From Comamonadaceae bacterium (lineage in GTDB: Bacteria > Pseudomonadota > Gammaproteobacteria > Burkholderiales > Burkholderiaceae_C): a DNA stretch of 64,000 bases. Of this stretch, positions 26,491-35,246 are shown in pieces. Position numbers and translations under genes: made by a program. The notes under the pieces are model-generated. The model had not been told where the DNA came from. It ran no database searches and saw only the letters and a list, made by a program, of their open reading frames with translations. Position 1 is the stretch's first letter; each line of letters begins with the position of its first letter. The stretch is from positions 1 to 64,000 of the forward strand of contig CANCER010000008.1 in assembly GCA_947375135.1 (NCBI GenBank), in the 5' to 3' direction.

Positions 26491-27944
26491 GCGGCTGCTC
26501 CTTCCAGCACCAGCGTTTCCAGCGAGGTATCGCCTGCGCCCTGGCTTTCCAGCCAGTAGCGTTGCAGCAGGTTGCCCAGCACCTCCGTGCGGTAGGCGGC
26601 CGACGCGCGCATGTCACTGATGGGGCTGAACTCGGCGCGCAGCACCTGCATCGCAGCTTGCACGGTGGCCGGGTTCCAGGGCTGGCCCAGCAAGGCCGCC
26701 TGGGTTTTCACGGCGCGCACCGGCGTGGCGGCGACACCACCGACACCGATGGACGCATGCGTCACCACGCCGTGCTCGGTGTGCAGGTTGAGCGCCAGGC
26801 ACACGGCCGAGATGTCATCTTCAAAGCGCTTGGAAATTTTGTAGACGCGGCTGAACTCGGCCCTCACCGCCCGGGGCACCTTGATCCAGGCCAGCACCTC
26901 GTCTTGGGCTATCACATTCTTGCGGTAGCCGGTGTACAGGTCTTCGAGGCGCAACTCGCGGTGACCCCGCACGCTCATCAGCACCACGTTGGCGCCTAGT
27001 GCGATCAGCAGCGGCATGGAGTCGCCAATCGGCGAGCCATTGGCCACATTGCCGCCCAGGGTGCCGGAGTTGCGCACCGGCAGGCCGGCAAAACGGTGGG
27101 CAAAGCTGGCGAGTTGCGGCCGGTCCGCCACCAGGGCGGCGAAAGCGTCGGTCAGGGGTACGGCCGCACCTATGGCGATGTGGTGTTTGTAGCGCTCTAC
27201 GCGCCGCAGTTCCTTGACGCGGGTGACGTCCAGGATGCGGGGAAACTGCCTGTGCATCTTGGTGACCCACAGGCCGACGTCGGTGCAACCGGCCACCAGT
27301 TGCGCGTCCGGGTACTTGGCGCGCAGGGCCAGCAGGTCTTTCAAGGTTTTGGGGTTCAGGTAGCTGGCATCGGGAGCGGCTTCGGCTCCGGGCTTGGCCA
27401 GTTGGCGCAGGCCGGCCAGCACGGCTGCTTGATCCACACGCACGGTTGGCAGATCCTGCATGGCCTGGGCCGCATCCAGAATGGGCCGGTAGCCGGTGCA
27501 GCGGCACAGGTTGCCCGACAGCGCGCCCTGCGCCTGCGTGCGCGATATGGGTTGGCCGGGCTTGCTCTCGTAGAGGGCAAACAGGCTCATCACAAAGCCG
27601 GGCGTGCAGAAACCGCATTGCGAGCCATGGCACTGGACCATGGCCTCTTGCGCAGGATGAAGCTTGTTGTCATGCGCCAAATCCTCCACCGTCCACAGCG
27701 CCATGCCGTCAATCGAATGCGCCATGCGGATGCAGCTGTTGATGGCGCGCAACTCCAGCCTGCCTTGCTTCTCTTCACCGAGCACCACGGTGCAGGCGCC
27801 ACAGTCGCCTTCGCCGCAGCCTTCCTTGGTGCCGGTGCAGTGCAGGTCCTCGCGCAGCAGGTCCAGCAGGGTGCGGTGGGTCTCCACGCCGTCCAGGGTG
27901 ACGACCTGGCCGCGCCGTAAAAATCGCAGGGGTTGGATGTTCAT
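26487..27944 (-). CDS. xdhA: Xanthine dehydrogenase, Fe-S and FAD-binding subunit
   Basis: 485 residues. The N-terminal ferredoxin-like [2Fe-2S] site is GTKEGCGEGDCGACTVVLGE (about 40-58). The second cluster has CGFCTPGFVMS and LCRCTGYRPI (about 115-155). The FAD domain (about 195-360) contains AQLVAGCTDVGLW and LGGNVANGSPIGDSMP. It passes electrons from the XdhB molybdenum site to NAD+. It is the first gene of xdhAB and divergent from a LysR regulator 84 bp away, the probable controller. Confidence 0.95.
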   Translation of the reverse strand: MNIQPLRFLRRGQVVTLDGVETHRTLLDLLREDLHCTGTKEGCGEGDCGACTVVLGEEKQGRLELRAINSCIRMAHSIDGMALWTVEDLAHDNKLHPAQEAMVQCHGSQCGFCTPGFVMSLFALYESKPGQPISRTQAQGALSGNLCRCTGYRPILDAAQAMQDLPTVRVDQAAVLAGLRQLAKPGAEAAPDASYLNPKTLKDLLALRAKYPDAQLVAGCTDVGLWVTKMHRQFPRILDVTRVKELRRVERYKHHIAIGAAVPLTDAFAALVADRPQLASFAHRFAGLPVRNSGTLGGNVANGSPIGDSMPLLIALGANVVLMSVRGHRELRLEDLYTGYRKNVIAQDEVLAWIKVPRAVRAEFSRVYKISKRFEDDISAVCLALNLHTEHGVVTHASIGVGGVAATPVRAVKTQAALLGQPWNPATVQAAMQVLRAEFSPISDMRASAAYRTEVLGNLLQRYWLESQGAGDTSLETLVLEGAAA

Positions 27945-27989
27945 TCAGGGTTCCTCGTGCGGGAGGGTAAATCGGGACTTGGCAGGCAG

Positions 27990-28009
27990 CCATACGCATT
28001 AGCATATGG
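27990..28009. promoter_or_regulatory. Candidate LysR operator between xdhA and the LysR gene
   Basis: An interrupted palindrome CCATA-N10-TATGG lies in the 84-bp divergent promoter region, close to the regulator start. The position and spacing suit a LysR-type site, but the exact consensus T-N11-A is only loosely met. Confidence 0.35.
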
Positions 28010-28028
28010 CACACATTGCAGCGACTGT

Positions 28029-28958
28029 ATGAGAGACCCAAACCTTTTCGACAAGATAGACCTCCATCTGATTAGGGTTCTCCATACCGTGCTGACCGAA
28101 CGCAGTGTTTCACGAGCCGCCATCCGCCTGGGCATGCACCAGCCAGCGGTGAGCAGCGCGCTCAAACGCCTGCGCGACTTTGCCGGAGACCCGCTTTTGG
28201 TGCGCTCCGGCTCCGGCATGGTGCCTACCGTGGCCGGGCAACGCATGCTCGAACCAGCAGCCAGCATTTTGCGTGCCGCCCAGATGCTGTTTGCCGATGC
28301 GCGGGCCTTCGAGCCGGCTACAGCGCGCAACACCTTTCGTGTGGCCGCCGCCGATTACCTGGACCCGCTGTTTCTGCCGCAGTTGGTGGCCGAGACCAAG
28401 GCACAGGCGCCGCTGTGCGAGATCGAGATCCACCCCCTGTCCCCCGCCACCGATTACCGCACCCAGCTGGCGCAGGGCGAGGTGGATGTGGTGATCGGAA
28501 ACTGGCTCTCCCCGCCGCAGGACCTGCACTTGGGGTCACTGTTTGACGACGAGGTGGTCTGTCTGGTTTCAACCAAACACCCCGCCGTGCGGCGCGGTTG
28601 GGACCATGCCTCCTGGCTGGAGGTGGAGCACATCGCGCCGGGTGCCACCCATCCCGGCGCCAAGGGGTTTATTGACGGGCATTTGGCTTCCTTGGGCCTG
28701 CAGCGCCACATTACGGCGCGCTGCCCCTATTTCGGGCTGATTCCGGGCATGGTGGCATCAACCTTGCTGGTGCTGACCACGAGCCGCCAGTATTGCGAGC
28801 GCTTTGTGCATACGCTGCCGGTGACGATACTGCCTTGCCCGATCACGTTTCCAAAAATGATCTACTACCAGCTCTGGCATGAACGCACCCACAGCTCGGA
28901 GGCCATCCGCTGGCTGCGCGAGCGAGTAAAGTCAGCCGCTGCTTCGTTGAAAAAATAG
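28029..28958 (+). CDS. LysR family transcriptional regulator
   Basis: 309 residues. The N-terminal winged helix (DLHLIRVLHTVLTERSVSRAAIRLGMHQPAVSSALKRLRDFAGDPLLVRSGSGMVPT, about 10-70) is followed by a periplasmic-binding-like effector domain. It is divergent from xdhAB and 18 bp before the ABC transporter operon, so it probably senses a purine or urate-like effector and controls both. The ATG at 28029 begins the conserved sequence; the frame is open upstream but overlaps xdhA. Confidence 0.9.
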   Translation: MRDPNLFDKIDLHLIRVLHTVLTERSVSRAAIRLGMHQPAVSSALKRLRDFAGDPLLVRSGSGMVPTVAGQRMLEPAASILRAAQMLFADARAFEPATARNTFRVAAADYLDPLFLPQLVAETKAQAPLCEIEIHPLSPATDYRTQLAQGEVDVVIGNWLSPPQDLHLGSLFDDEVVCLVSTKHPAVRRGWDHASWLEVEHIAPGATHPGAKGFIDGHLASLGLQRHITARCPYFGLIPGMVASTLLVLTTSRQYCERFVHTLPVTILPCPITFPKMIYYQLWHERTHSSEAIRWLRERVKSAAASLKK

Positions 28959-28976
28959 AATGGGACCCCGCACCCG

Positions 28977-30536
28977 ATGACACACCCCAGACTGCAACTG
29001 ACCGGCATCACCAAGGCTTACCCCGGCGTGGTGGCCAACAGCGATGTGTCGCTCACCGTGATGCCGGGCGAAACCCATGCCGTGCTGGGCGAAAACGGCG
29101 CCGGCAAGTCCACGCTGATGAAGATCATCTATGGCTCCATCAAGCCCGATGCCGGTGAGGTGCGCCTGAACGGCCAGCCCATCGTCATCCACAACCCCAA
29201 GGAAGCGCGGGCCAACGGCATCAGCATGGTGTTCCAGCACTTCAACCTGTTCGACACCATGACCGTGGCCGAGAACGTCTGGCTGGGGCTGGCACGCGAG
29301 TCCCTGGAGCAGGTGACGGCCAGCATCGTCGCCAAGGCCAACGAATACGGCCTGGACATTGACCCGGCCCGCCCCGTGCACACGCTGAGCGTGGGAGAGA
29401 TGCAGCGGGTGGAAATCATCCGCGCGCTGCTGACCCGCCCCGAATTGTTGATCCTGGACGAGCCGACCTCGGTGCTGACGCCACAGGCGGTGGAAAAGCT
29501 CTTTGTGGTGCTCAAAAAATTGGCCTCGGAAGGCTGCAGCATTCTCTATATCTCGCACAAGCTGCACGAGATCCGCGAACTCTGCACCGCCTGCACCGTG
29601 CTGCGCGGCGGCAAGGTCACGGGGGTGTGCAACCCGCAGGAGGAAAGCAACGCCTCGCTCTCGCGCCTGATGATTGGTGCCGAGCCGCCGCAGCTGGAGC
29701 ACCGGGCCCAGCTGCCGGGCGAGAGCCGCCTGTTGGTGACCAACCTGAGCCTGGAGCGTGAAGACCAGTTTGGTGTCGACCTGGACGGCATCCACCTGGA
29801 TGTGCGTGCCGGTGAGGTGGTTGGCATTGCCGGTGTCTCCGGCAACGGCCAAAAAGAATTGTTGTATGCGTTGTCGGGCGAAGACTGCCGCGCTGCCGCC
29901 GGCTCGATTCGAATGAAGGACAAGGACGTATCCAACTTGCACCCTGGGGCACGCCGCAAGCTGGGCCTGCACTTTGTGCCGGAAGAGCGCCTGGGGCGCG
30001 GTGCCGTGCCCACGCTGAGCCTGGCGCACAACCTCCTGCTCACGCGCACCGGTTCCATCTCCAACCCCAAGTTTGCGGGAGGCTGGATTCAGGTGAAGAA
30101 GCTGGAAGACCATGCGGCCTCCATCATCAAGGCCTTTAACGTCAAGGCGGGCGGGCCGCATGCGATTGCGCGTTCGTTGTCCGGCGGCAATCTGCAAAAG
30201 TTCATTGTGGGCCGCGAGATCGATGCCAAGCCCACGCTGTTCATCGTCTCGCAACCGACCTGGGGTGTGGACGTGGGGGCAGCAGCCCAAATCCGCGGCG
30301 AGATCCTGGCCCTGCGGGATGCCGGTTGCGCCGTGCTGGTGGTGAGCGAGGAGTTGGAAGAATTGTTCGAGCTGAGCGACCGCCTGCATGTGATTGCACG
30401 CGGCAAGCTCTCGCCTTCGGTACCCATTGCCGAGGCTACGGTAGAAAAGATCGGAGAGTGGATGAGTGGATTGTGGGAAGTGGGCACCGCCCAAGGTGCA
30501 GCGGCGCAGCGTGGGGGGCAACACCATCATGCTTAA
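28977..30536 (+). CDS. BMP-type nucleoside/purine ABC transporter, ATP-binding protein
   Basis: 519 residues with two fused nucleotide-binding domains, as in NupA/YufO-type nucleoside and Rbs-type sugar importers. Domain 1 has a full Walker A GENGAGKSTL (about 40), signature LSVGEMQRVEI and Walker B LLILDEPTSVL. Domain 2 has a degenerate Walker A (SGNGQKELL), an intact LSGGNLQK signature and, unusually, LFIVSQPTWGVD in place of a DEPT-type Walker B, so only the first site is likely to hydrolyse ATP normally. It is the first of four genes (ATPase, two permeases, binding lipoprotein). Confidence 0.92.
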   Translation: MTHPRLQLTGITKAYPGVVANSDVSLTVMPGETHAVLGENGAGKSTLMKIIYGSIKPDAGEVRLNGQPIVIHNPKEARANGISMVFQHFNLFDTMTVAENVWLGLARESLEQVTASIVAKANEYGLDIDPARPVHTLSVGEMQRVEIIRALLTRPELLILDEPTSVLTPQAVEKLFVVLKKLASEGCSILYISHKLHEIRELCTACTVLRGGKVTGVCNPQEESNASLSRLMIGAEPPQLEHRAQLPGESRLLVTNLSLEREDQFGVDLDGIHLDVRAGEVVGIAGVSGNGQKELLYALSGEDCRAAAGSIRMKDKDVSNLHPGARRKLGLHFVPEERLGRGAVPTLSLAHNLLLTRTGSISNPKFAGGWIQVKKLEDHAASIIKAFNVKAGGPHAIARSLSGGNLQKFIVGREIDAKPTLFIVSQPTWGVDVGAAAQIRGEILALRDAGCAVLVVSEELEELFELSDRLHVIARGKLSPSVPIAEATVEKIGEWMSGLWEVGTAQGAAAQRGGQHHHA

Positions 30537-31599
30537 GCTCGAAGCCCGCCAACAGCCCTCCAGCTTCTGGAGCTACGGCTCGCCGCTGCTGGCCCTGCTG
30601 TGCACCGTGGTCATCGGTGTGATTCTGTTCATGCTCTTGGGTAAGGACCCGGTGCGCGGCCTGATGATCTTTTTCTGGGAGCCGCTCAAAAGCGGCTATG
30701 CCCTGGGCGAGTTGGTGGTGAAGGCCACGCCGCTCTTGCTGATTGCGCTGGGCCTGGCCGTGTGCTTTCGCTCCAACGTCTGGAACATCGGTGCCGAGGG
30801 GCAATACCTGCTGGGCGCGATTGCGGCCAGCGGCGTGGCCCTGCTGGCCGAGAAGAACGGCAGCACCTTGATCGTCATCCCCATCCTGCTGGCCGGTGTG
30901 CTGGGCGGCATGTTCTGGGCCGGCATTGCCGCCTTCCTCAAGGACCGCTTCAACACCAACGAGATTCTGGTCAGCCTGATGCTGGTCTATGTGGCGGTGC
31001 AGGTACTGGGCTATATGGTCTACGGCCCCTGGAAAGACCCCAACGGCTACAACTTTCCGCAGACCAAGAACTTTGAGCTGGTGACGCGCATTCCGCGCCT
31101 GTTCACCGGCTCGCGGCTGTCGATCGGCGTGCTGTTTGCGCTGGTGGGTGTGGGAGGTATGTGGATCTTTTTGTTTCGCACCCGCGCCGGTTTTGCCCAG
31201 CAGGTGGGTGGCCTGGCACCGGCGGCGGCGCGCTATGCCGGCTTCTCTTCGCGCGGCGCGCTGTGGACGGCGTTTCTGATTTCCGGCGGCATGGCCGGTC
31301 TGGCTGGGGCCTTGGAAGTGGCCGGACCGATTGGCCAACTGACGCCCTATGTGCCGGCCGGTTACGGCTTTGCCGCCATCATCGTCGCCTATGTGGGGCG
31401 CTTGCACCCGGTGGGCATGATGTTCTCCGCCATTCTGATGAGCATGTTTTATATCGGCGGTGAGCTGGCGCAGTCGCGTCTGGGCTTGCCCAAGTCCCTC
31501 ACCGGTGTCTTTCAGGGCCTGCTGCTGTTTACCCTCCTGGGGTGCGACACGCTGGTGAATTACCGCCTGGTGTGGAAGCACCAGACAGGAGCCAAATAA
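30529..31599 (+). CDS. BMP-type nucleoside ABC transporter permease 1
   Basis: 356 residues with about nine membrane segments, related to the BPD_transp_2 family (NupB/YufP). Typical motifs are ATPLLLIALGLAVCFRSNVWNIGAEGQYLLGAI and the ATPase-contact region around GLAPAAARYAGFSSR. The ATG at 30529 overlaps the end of the ATPase gene by 8 bp, showing translational coupling. It pairs with the second permease to form the channel. Confidence 0.92.
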   Translation: MLKLEARQQPSSFWSYGSPLLALLCTVVIGVILFMLLGKDPVRGLMIFFWEPLKSGYALGELVVKATPLLLIALGLAVCFRSNVWNIGAEGQYLLGAIAASGVALLAEKNGSTLIVIPILLAGVLGGMFWAGIAAFLKDRFNTNEILVSLMLVYVAVQVLGYMVYGPWKDPNGYNFPQTKNFELVTRIPRLFTGSRLSIGVLFALVGVGGMWIFLFRTRAGFAQQVGGLAPAAARYAGFSSRGALWTAFLISGGMAGLAGALEVAGPIGQLTPYVPAGYGFAAIIVAYVGRLHPVGMMFSAILMSMFYIGGELAQSRLGLPKSLTGVFQGLLLFTLLGCDTLVNYRLVWKHQTGAK

Positions 31600-32522
31600 T
31601 GGACGCTTCCTACGCACTGCTGATCGCCGCCACGCTCAATGCCGGCACCGTGCTGGCGATTGCCTCGCTGGGCCTCTTGATCAACGAAAAAGCCGGCATT
31701 GTGAACCTGGGTGCCGAGGGCATGATGCTGTGCGCAGCCATCGCCGGCTTTGCCGCCGTGGTGGCCACCGGCAGCGACACCCTGGGTTTTCTGGCCGGCA
31801 TTGCCGCAGGTGCTTTGATGGCCGGCATCTTCGGCGGGCTGGTGATCTGGCTCAACACCAACCAGTACGCCACGGGTCTGGCGCTCAGCCTGTTTGGTGC
31901 CGGCTTCTCGGCCTTTGCCGGCATCTCCTATGTGCAGGAAAAAATGCCGGAGCGCCCGCAGTTTGAGATTCCGATGCTGACCGACATTCCCTTCTTCGGC
32001 CCGGCGCTGTTCCGTCAGCATCCGCTGGTGTACCTGACGGTGCTGTTTGCCGGTGCGCTGATCTGGTTCTTCTACCGCACCCGCGCCGGCCTGATTCTGC
32101 GCAGCGTGGGCGAGAGCCCGGAGTCGGCCCATGCCCTGGGCTATCCGGTGCGCCGCATCCGTCTTGCGGCCGTCATGATGGGCGGCGCCCTGTGCGGCCT
32201 GGCAGGTGCTTACATCTCCATCATCTACACACCGTTGTGGGTGGAGGGCATGGTGGCCGGCAAGGGCTGGATTGCGCTGGCGCTCACCACCTTTGCCACC
32301 TGGCGCCCGGCACGTGTCTTGCTGGGTGCCTATCTGTTTGGGGGTGTGACCATGTTGCAGTTCCACTTGCAGGGTATTGGCGTGGACATTCCGAGCCAGT
32401 TGCTCAGCATGTTGCCTTACCTGGCCACCATCCTGGTGTTGGCGCTGATTTCGCGCAACCCCCGCTGGATTCGTATTAACATGCCTGCTGCCATCGGCAA
32501 GCCGTTCTATCCGGGCTCCTGA
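31599..32522 (+). CDS. BMP-type nucleoside ABC transporter permease 2
   Basis: 307 residues, hydrophobic throughout, related to NupC/YufQ-type permeases. It has the paired motif LINEKAGIVNLGAEGMMLCAAIAGF near the N-terminus and GESPESAHALGYPVRRIRLAAVMMGGALCGLAGAY in the middle. Its ATG shares one base with the stop codon of permease 1. With permease 1 it forms the inner-membrane pore. Confidence 0.92.
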   Translation: MDASYALLIAATLNAGTVLAIASLGLLINEKAGIVNLGAEGMMLCAAIAGFAAVVATGSDTLGFLAGIAAGALMAGIFGGLVIWLNTNQYATGLALSLFGAGFSAFAGISYVQEKMPERPQFEIPMLTDIPFFGPALFRQHPLVYLTVLFAGALIWFFYRTRAGLILRSVGESPESAHALGYPVRRIRLAAVMMGGALCGLAGAYISIIYTPLWVEGMVAGKGWIALALTTFATWRPARVLLGAYLFGGVTMLQFHLQGIGVDIPSQLLSMLPYLATILVLALISRNPRWIRINMPAAIGKPFYPGS

Positions 32523-32567
32523 TTCTTTTCACCGTAACCTTCCGTTTTATTTCTAAAAGGATTTCTC

Positions 32568-33722
32568 ATGACAGATTTGCAGAAACGTTCGCTGTTGAAA
32601 ATTGCGGCACTGACCGCGGTGGCCAGCGCCGCCCTGGTCGGTTGCGGCAAGAAGGAAGAGCCCGCTCCTGCGGCTGCACCGGCACCTGCTGCGTCTGCCC
32701 CGGCCCCCAAGGCCGAACCTCTGAAAATCGCTTTTGCCTACGTTGGCCCTGTGGGTGACGGTGGCTGGACCTTCGCGCACGACTCCGCACGCAAGGCCCT
32801 GGAAAAAGAATTCGGCGACAAGATCGCCACCTCCTTTGTGGAAAACGTGCCTGAGTCTGCGGACGCCGAGCGTGTGATCCGCGACATGGCCACGCAAGGC
32901 AACAAGCTGATTTTTGGCACCACCTTCGGCTACATGGAAACCATGCTCAAGGTCGCCCCGGACTTCAAGGACGTGAAGTTCGAGCACGCCACCGGCTACA
33001 AGACCGGCGAGAACATGCGCACCTATGACAGCCGCACCTATGAGGGCGCGTACATGGCGGGCGTGATTGCCGGCAAGATGACCAAGAGCAACACCCTGGG
33101 TGTGGTGGCTTCGGTGCCAATTCCTGAAGTGATCCGCAACATCAACAGCTTCACGCTGGGCGCCCAAAGCTCCAACCCCAAGGTCAAGACCAAGGTGGTG
33201 TGGGTGAACGAGTGGTTCAACCCGCCGAAAGAAACCGAAGCCGCTACCAGCCTGATCAATGGCGGCGCGGACGTGCTGTTCCAGAACACCGATTCCCCCG
33301 CCGTGCTGAAGACCGCGCAGGACAAGGGCAAGCGCGCCTTTGGTTGGGATTCCGACATGACCGCCTACGGCCCCAAGGCCCACCTGGCATCGAGCGTGAT
33401 CAACTGGGCTCCGTACTACATCAAGGCTACCAAGGACGCTCTGGAAGGCAAGTGGGCCACCGGTCAAAGCTGGTGGGGTGTGAAGGAAGGCGCGATCGAT
33501 ATCGTGTCGATTGCCGAAGACGTGCCTGCTGAAACCAAGGCCAAGGTTGAGGAAGTGAAAGCCGGTCTGAAGGATGGCAGCTTTGTCATCTGGAAGGGCC
33601 CGATCACGGACAACACGGGCAAGGTTCAGCTGAAGAAGGACGAAGTCGCTGACGACAAGTTCCTCGGCGGTCTGGGTTTCTACGTCAAGGGCGTGGAAGG
33701 CAAGATTCCTGGCGGCAAGTAA
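32568..33722 (+). CDS. BMP family purine/nucleoside-binding lipoprotein
   Basis: 384 residues, the substrate-binding component. A lipoprotein signal ends at ALVGCGKKEE, followed by an Ala/Pro-rich tether (about 25-50). The mature domain begins KIAFAYVGPVGDGGWTFAHDSARKALE and contains ADAERVIRDMATQGNKLIFGTTFGY, typical of BMP (PnrA-like) proteins, which bind nucleosides or purine bases. A good AAAAGGA site lies before the ATG. An intrinsic terminator follows, closing the transporter operon. Confidence 0.93.
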   Translation: MTDLQKRSLLKIAALTAVASAALVGCGKKEEPAPAAAPAPAASAPAPKAEPLKIAFAYVGPVGDGGWTFAHDSARKALEKEFGDKIATSFVENVPESADAERVIRDMATQGNKLIFGTTFGYMETMLKVAPDFKDVKFEHATGYKTGENMRTYDSRTYEGAYMAGVIAGKMTKSNTLGVVASVPIPEVIRNINSFTLGAQSSNPKVKTKVVWVNEWFNPPKETEAATSLINGGADVLFQNTDSPAVLKTAQDKGKRAFGWDSDMTAYGPKAHLASSVINWAPYYIKATKDALEGKWATGQSWWGVKEGAIDIVSIAEDVPAETKAKVEEVKAGLKDGSFVIWKGPITDNTGKVQLKKDEVADDKFLGGLGFYVKGVEGKIPGGK

Positions 33723-33740
33723 CTGCTTCTTTGAGGTCTG

Positions 33741-33768
33741 AAAAAGGTCGCCTTGTGCGGCCTTTTTT
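33741..33768 (+). terminator. Intrinsic terminator of the ABC transporter operon
   Basis: AAAAAGGTCGCC-TTGT-GCGGCCTTTTTT: a GC stem with an A-run before and a T-run after, 18 bp downstream of the binding-lipoprotein stop. Confidence 0.85.
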
Positions 33769-33785
33769 ACGTCTGGTGGTTTAGC

Positions 33786-33850
33786 GAGTTACTTCTGGAT
33801 TCAGGTGCCCCTTTTCGGCAGCCGGGAATCGAGTCACTTCTGGACGCAGG
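33786..33850 (+). repeat. Pair of 20-nt direct repeats beside the family B hairpins
   Basis: GAGTTACTTCTGGATTCAGG (33786-33805) and GAGTCACTTCTGGACGCAGG (33831-33850) match at 17 of 20 positions, 45 bp apart. The second copy ends at the left arm of the first family B hairpin. Together with another direct repeat after the second hairpin, they frame the element. Confidence 0.6.
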
Positions 33851-33936
33851 CCGCCGTGGCACTCCGCTTCGTCCGTGTCCCCCGCCCACTACGTGGGCTC
33901 CTCCTTTACCTACCGAAGCGAAGCGCCACGCCGTCC
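33849..33936 (-). repeat. Family B hairpin element, copy 1 (core on minus strand)
   Basis: Outer arms 33849-33870 and 33915-33936 are complementary at 18 of 22 positions. The 46-nt core (33870-33915), read on the minus strand, starts CGGTAGGTAAAGGAGGAGCC and ends GGGCGGGGGACACGGACG. In its centre is a small stem GCCCAC-GTA-GTGGGC. The core flanks are identical to copy 2; the outer arms are unrelated to those of copy 2. Confidence 0.8.
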
Positions 33937-34070
33937 TGAGTCTGCCAGCATGGTGGGTGCGCAAATGCCCGCAGTCATTGCGCGGCAACACGGCACGTTT
34001 CCGGTGACAAAGCAGGTGTGCAACGGTATTCAGACATTGCGCGCCAACAGCGCAGGCTGCCGATGACAGA

Positions 34071-34145
34071 GGGGTAGATGGTTCCGGTAGGTAAAGGAGG
34101 AGCCCGCTTTAGCGGGCGGGGGACACGGACGGAACCATCTACCCC
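34071..34145 (+). repeat. Family B hairpin element, copy 2 (core on plus strand)
   Basis: Outer arms GGGGTAGATGGTTCCG (34071-34086) and CGGAACCATCTACCCC (34130-34145) are a perfect 16-bp inverted repeat. The core (34085-34131) has the same flanks as copy 1 but an inner stem GCCCGCT-TT-AGCGGGC, so the inner stem is preserved by compensatory change. It is inverted relative to copy 1, with a 134-nt spacer. Confidence 0.82.
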
Positions 34146-34147
34146 GC

Positions 34148-34197
34148 TGGCAGCGGCGTACCAAAACCTGCCTTCATGGCAGCGGCGTACAAAACCC
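34148..34197 (+). repeat. Pair of 21-nt direct repeats after the family B hairpins
   Basis: TGGCAGCGGCGTACCAAAACC (34148-34168) recurs at 34177-34197 with a one-base slip (GTACAAAACCC). The period is 29 bp. It starts right after the second hairpin. The rest of the 531-bp gap (33723-34253) shows no gene. Confidence 0.55.
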
Positions 34198-34253
34198 GAA
34201 GCGTGCAATGCCTAAACACGTCGCAACGCCCAATACGCGACTATGCTTTCACC

Positions 34254-35246
34254 ATGATTGAAAACGAACTTTGGCATCCGGTCGCTCTCAGCGATGCGGT
34301 GACCGATGCACCCGTCGCCGTGGATCTTCTGGAACGCAAGCTTGTCATTTGGCGCGATGGCAACGGCGTGGTCAACGCCTGGGCCGACCAATGTCCGCAC
34401 CGCGGTGCGCGCCTATCCCTGGGCAAGGTATGCGAAGGGCGGCTGGAGTGTCCCTACCACGGCTGGCAGTTTGATTCCGGCGGGCATTGCGTGCATGTGC
34501 CGGCGTTGCCGGACTTTGTGCCGCCCGCAGGCCACGCCACCCGCACCTACTTTTGCACCGAACAATATGGCCTGGTCTGGGTGCGCATGGTGGCCTCGCA
34601 CGATGCGAGCACGCCGGCGGTGCCCACGTTTGCGGCGGAGCAGGACACGCAGTTGCGCAAGGTCAACTGCGGCCCTTATGAGGTAGCCACCAGTGCGCCG
34701 CGCATTGTGGAAAATTTTCTGGACATGGCGCACTTCGCCTTTGTGCACGAACACTGGCTGGGCAGCCGCGATGCAGCGGCCATCGCCGCCTACACCGTGG
34801 CAGCCACACCCACCGGCATTCGCGCCACCGGCTGCAATACCGTGCAGCCGAAAAGCAATCTGCATTCGGTCACTGCCGCCCAGGTGGAATACACCTACGA
34901 AGTCACCGCGCCCTATGCGGCGGTGCTGACCAAGATACCGGACGCCGCCAGCGTGGCCGTGGCCGGCTGGCGCGAAGCCATTGGCCTCTTCATCTGCCCC
35001 ATGGGACCGGAGCGCAGCCGCGTCTGGTTCCGTCTGGCCGTGGCGGACTTCCATTCGCTGGACCAGACCCTGCGCGACTTCCAGCACACCATCTTCACGC
35101 AGGACCAGCCGGTGCTGGAATCGCAAACCCCCAAACGCCTGCCGCTGGACCTGCGTGCCGAAGTGCACACGGCCGCGGACAAGGCGTCCAGCGCCTACCG
35201 GCGCTTTTTAAGCCAGCAAGCCATTACCTTTGGAGTGATCCCATGA
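34254..35246 (+). CDS. Rieske non-heme iron oxygenase, alpha-subunit type
   Basis: 330 residues. The N-terminal Rieske [2Fe-2S] domain has CPHRGA (about 46) and CPYHGWQF (about 65). The catalytic iron site is NFLDMAHFAFVHEHWLG, giving the D-x2-H-x4-H spacing (about 157-165). The size and layout match single-component oxygenases such as vanillate O-demethylase and the purine N-demethylases NdmA/NdmB. Its stop overlaps the start of an adenine deaminase gene (ATGA), and a purine transporter lies just upstream, so a purine-related substrate is inferred. No reductase gene is nearby. Confidence 0.85.
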   Translation: MIENELWHPVALSDAVTDAPVAVDLLERKLVIWRDGNGVVNAWADQCPHRGARLSLGKVCEGRLECPYHGWQFDSGGHCVHVPALPDFVPPAGHATRTYFCTEQYGLVWVRMVASHDASTPAVPTFAAEQDTQLRKVNCGPYEVATSAPRIVENFLDMAHFAFVHEHWLGSRDAAAIAAYTVAATPTGIRATGCNTVQPKSNLHSVTAAQVEYTYEVTAPYAAVLTKIPDAASVAVAGWREAIGLFICPMGPERSRVWFRLAVADFHSLDQTLRDFQHTIFTQDQPVLESQTPKRLPLDLRAEVHTAADKASSAYRRFLSQQAITFGVIP

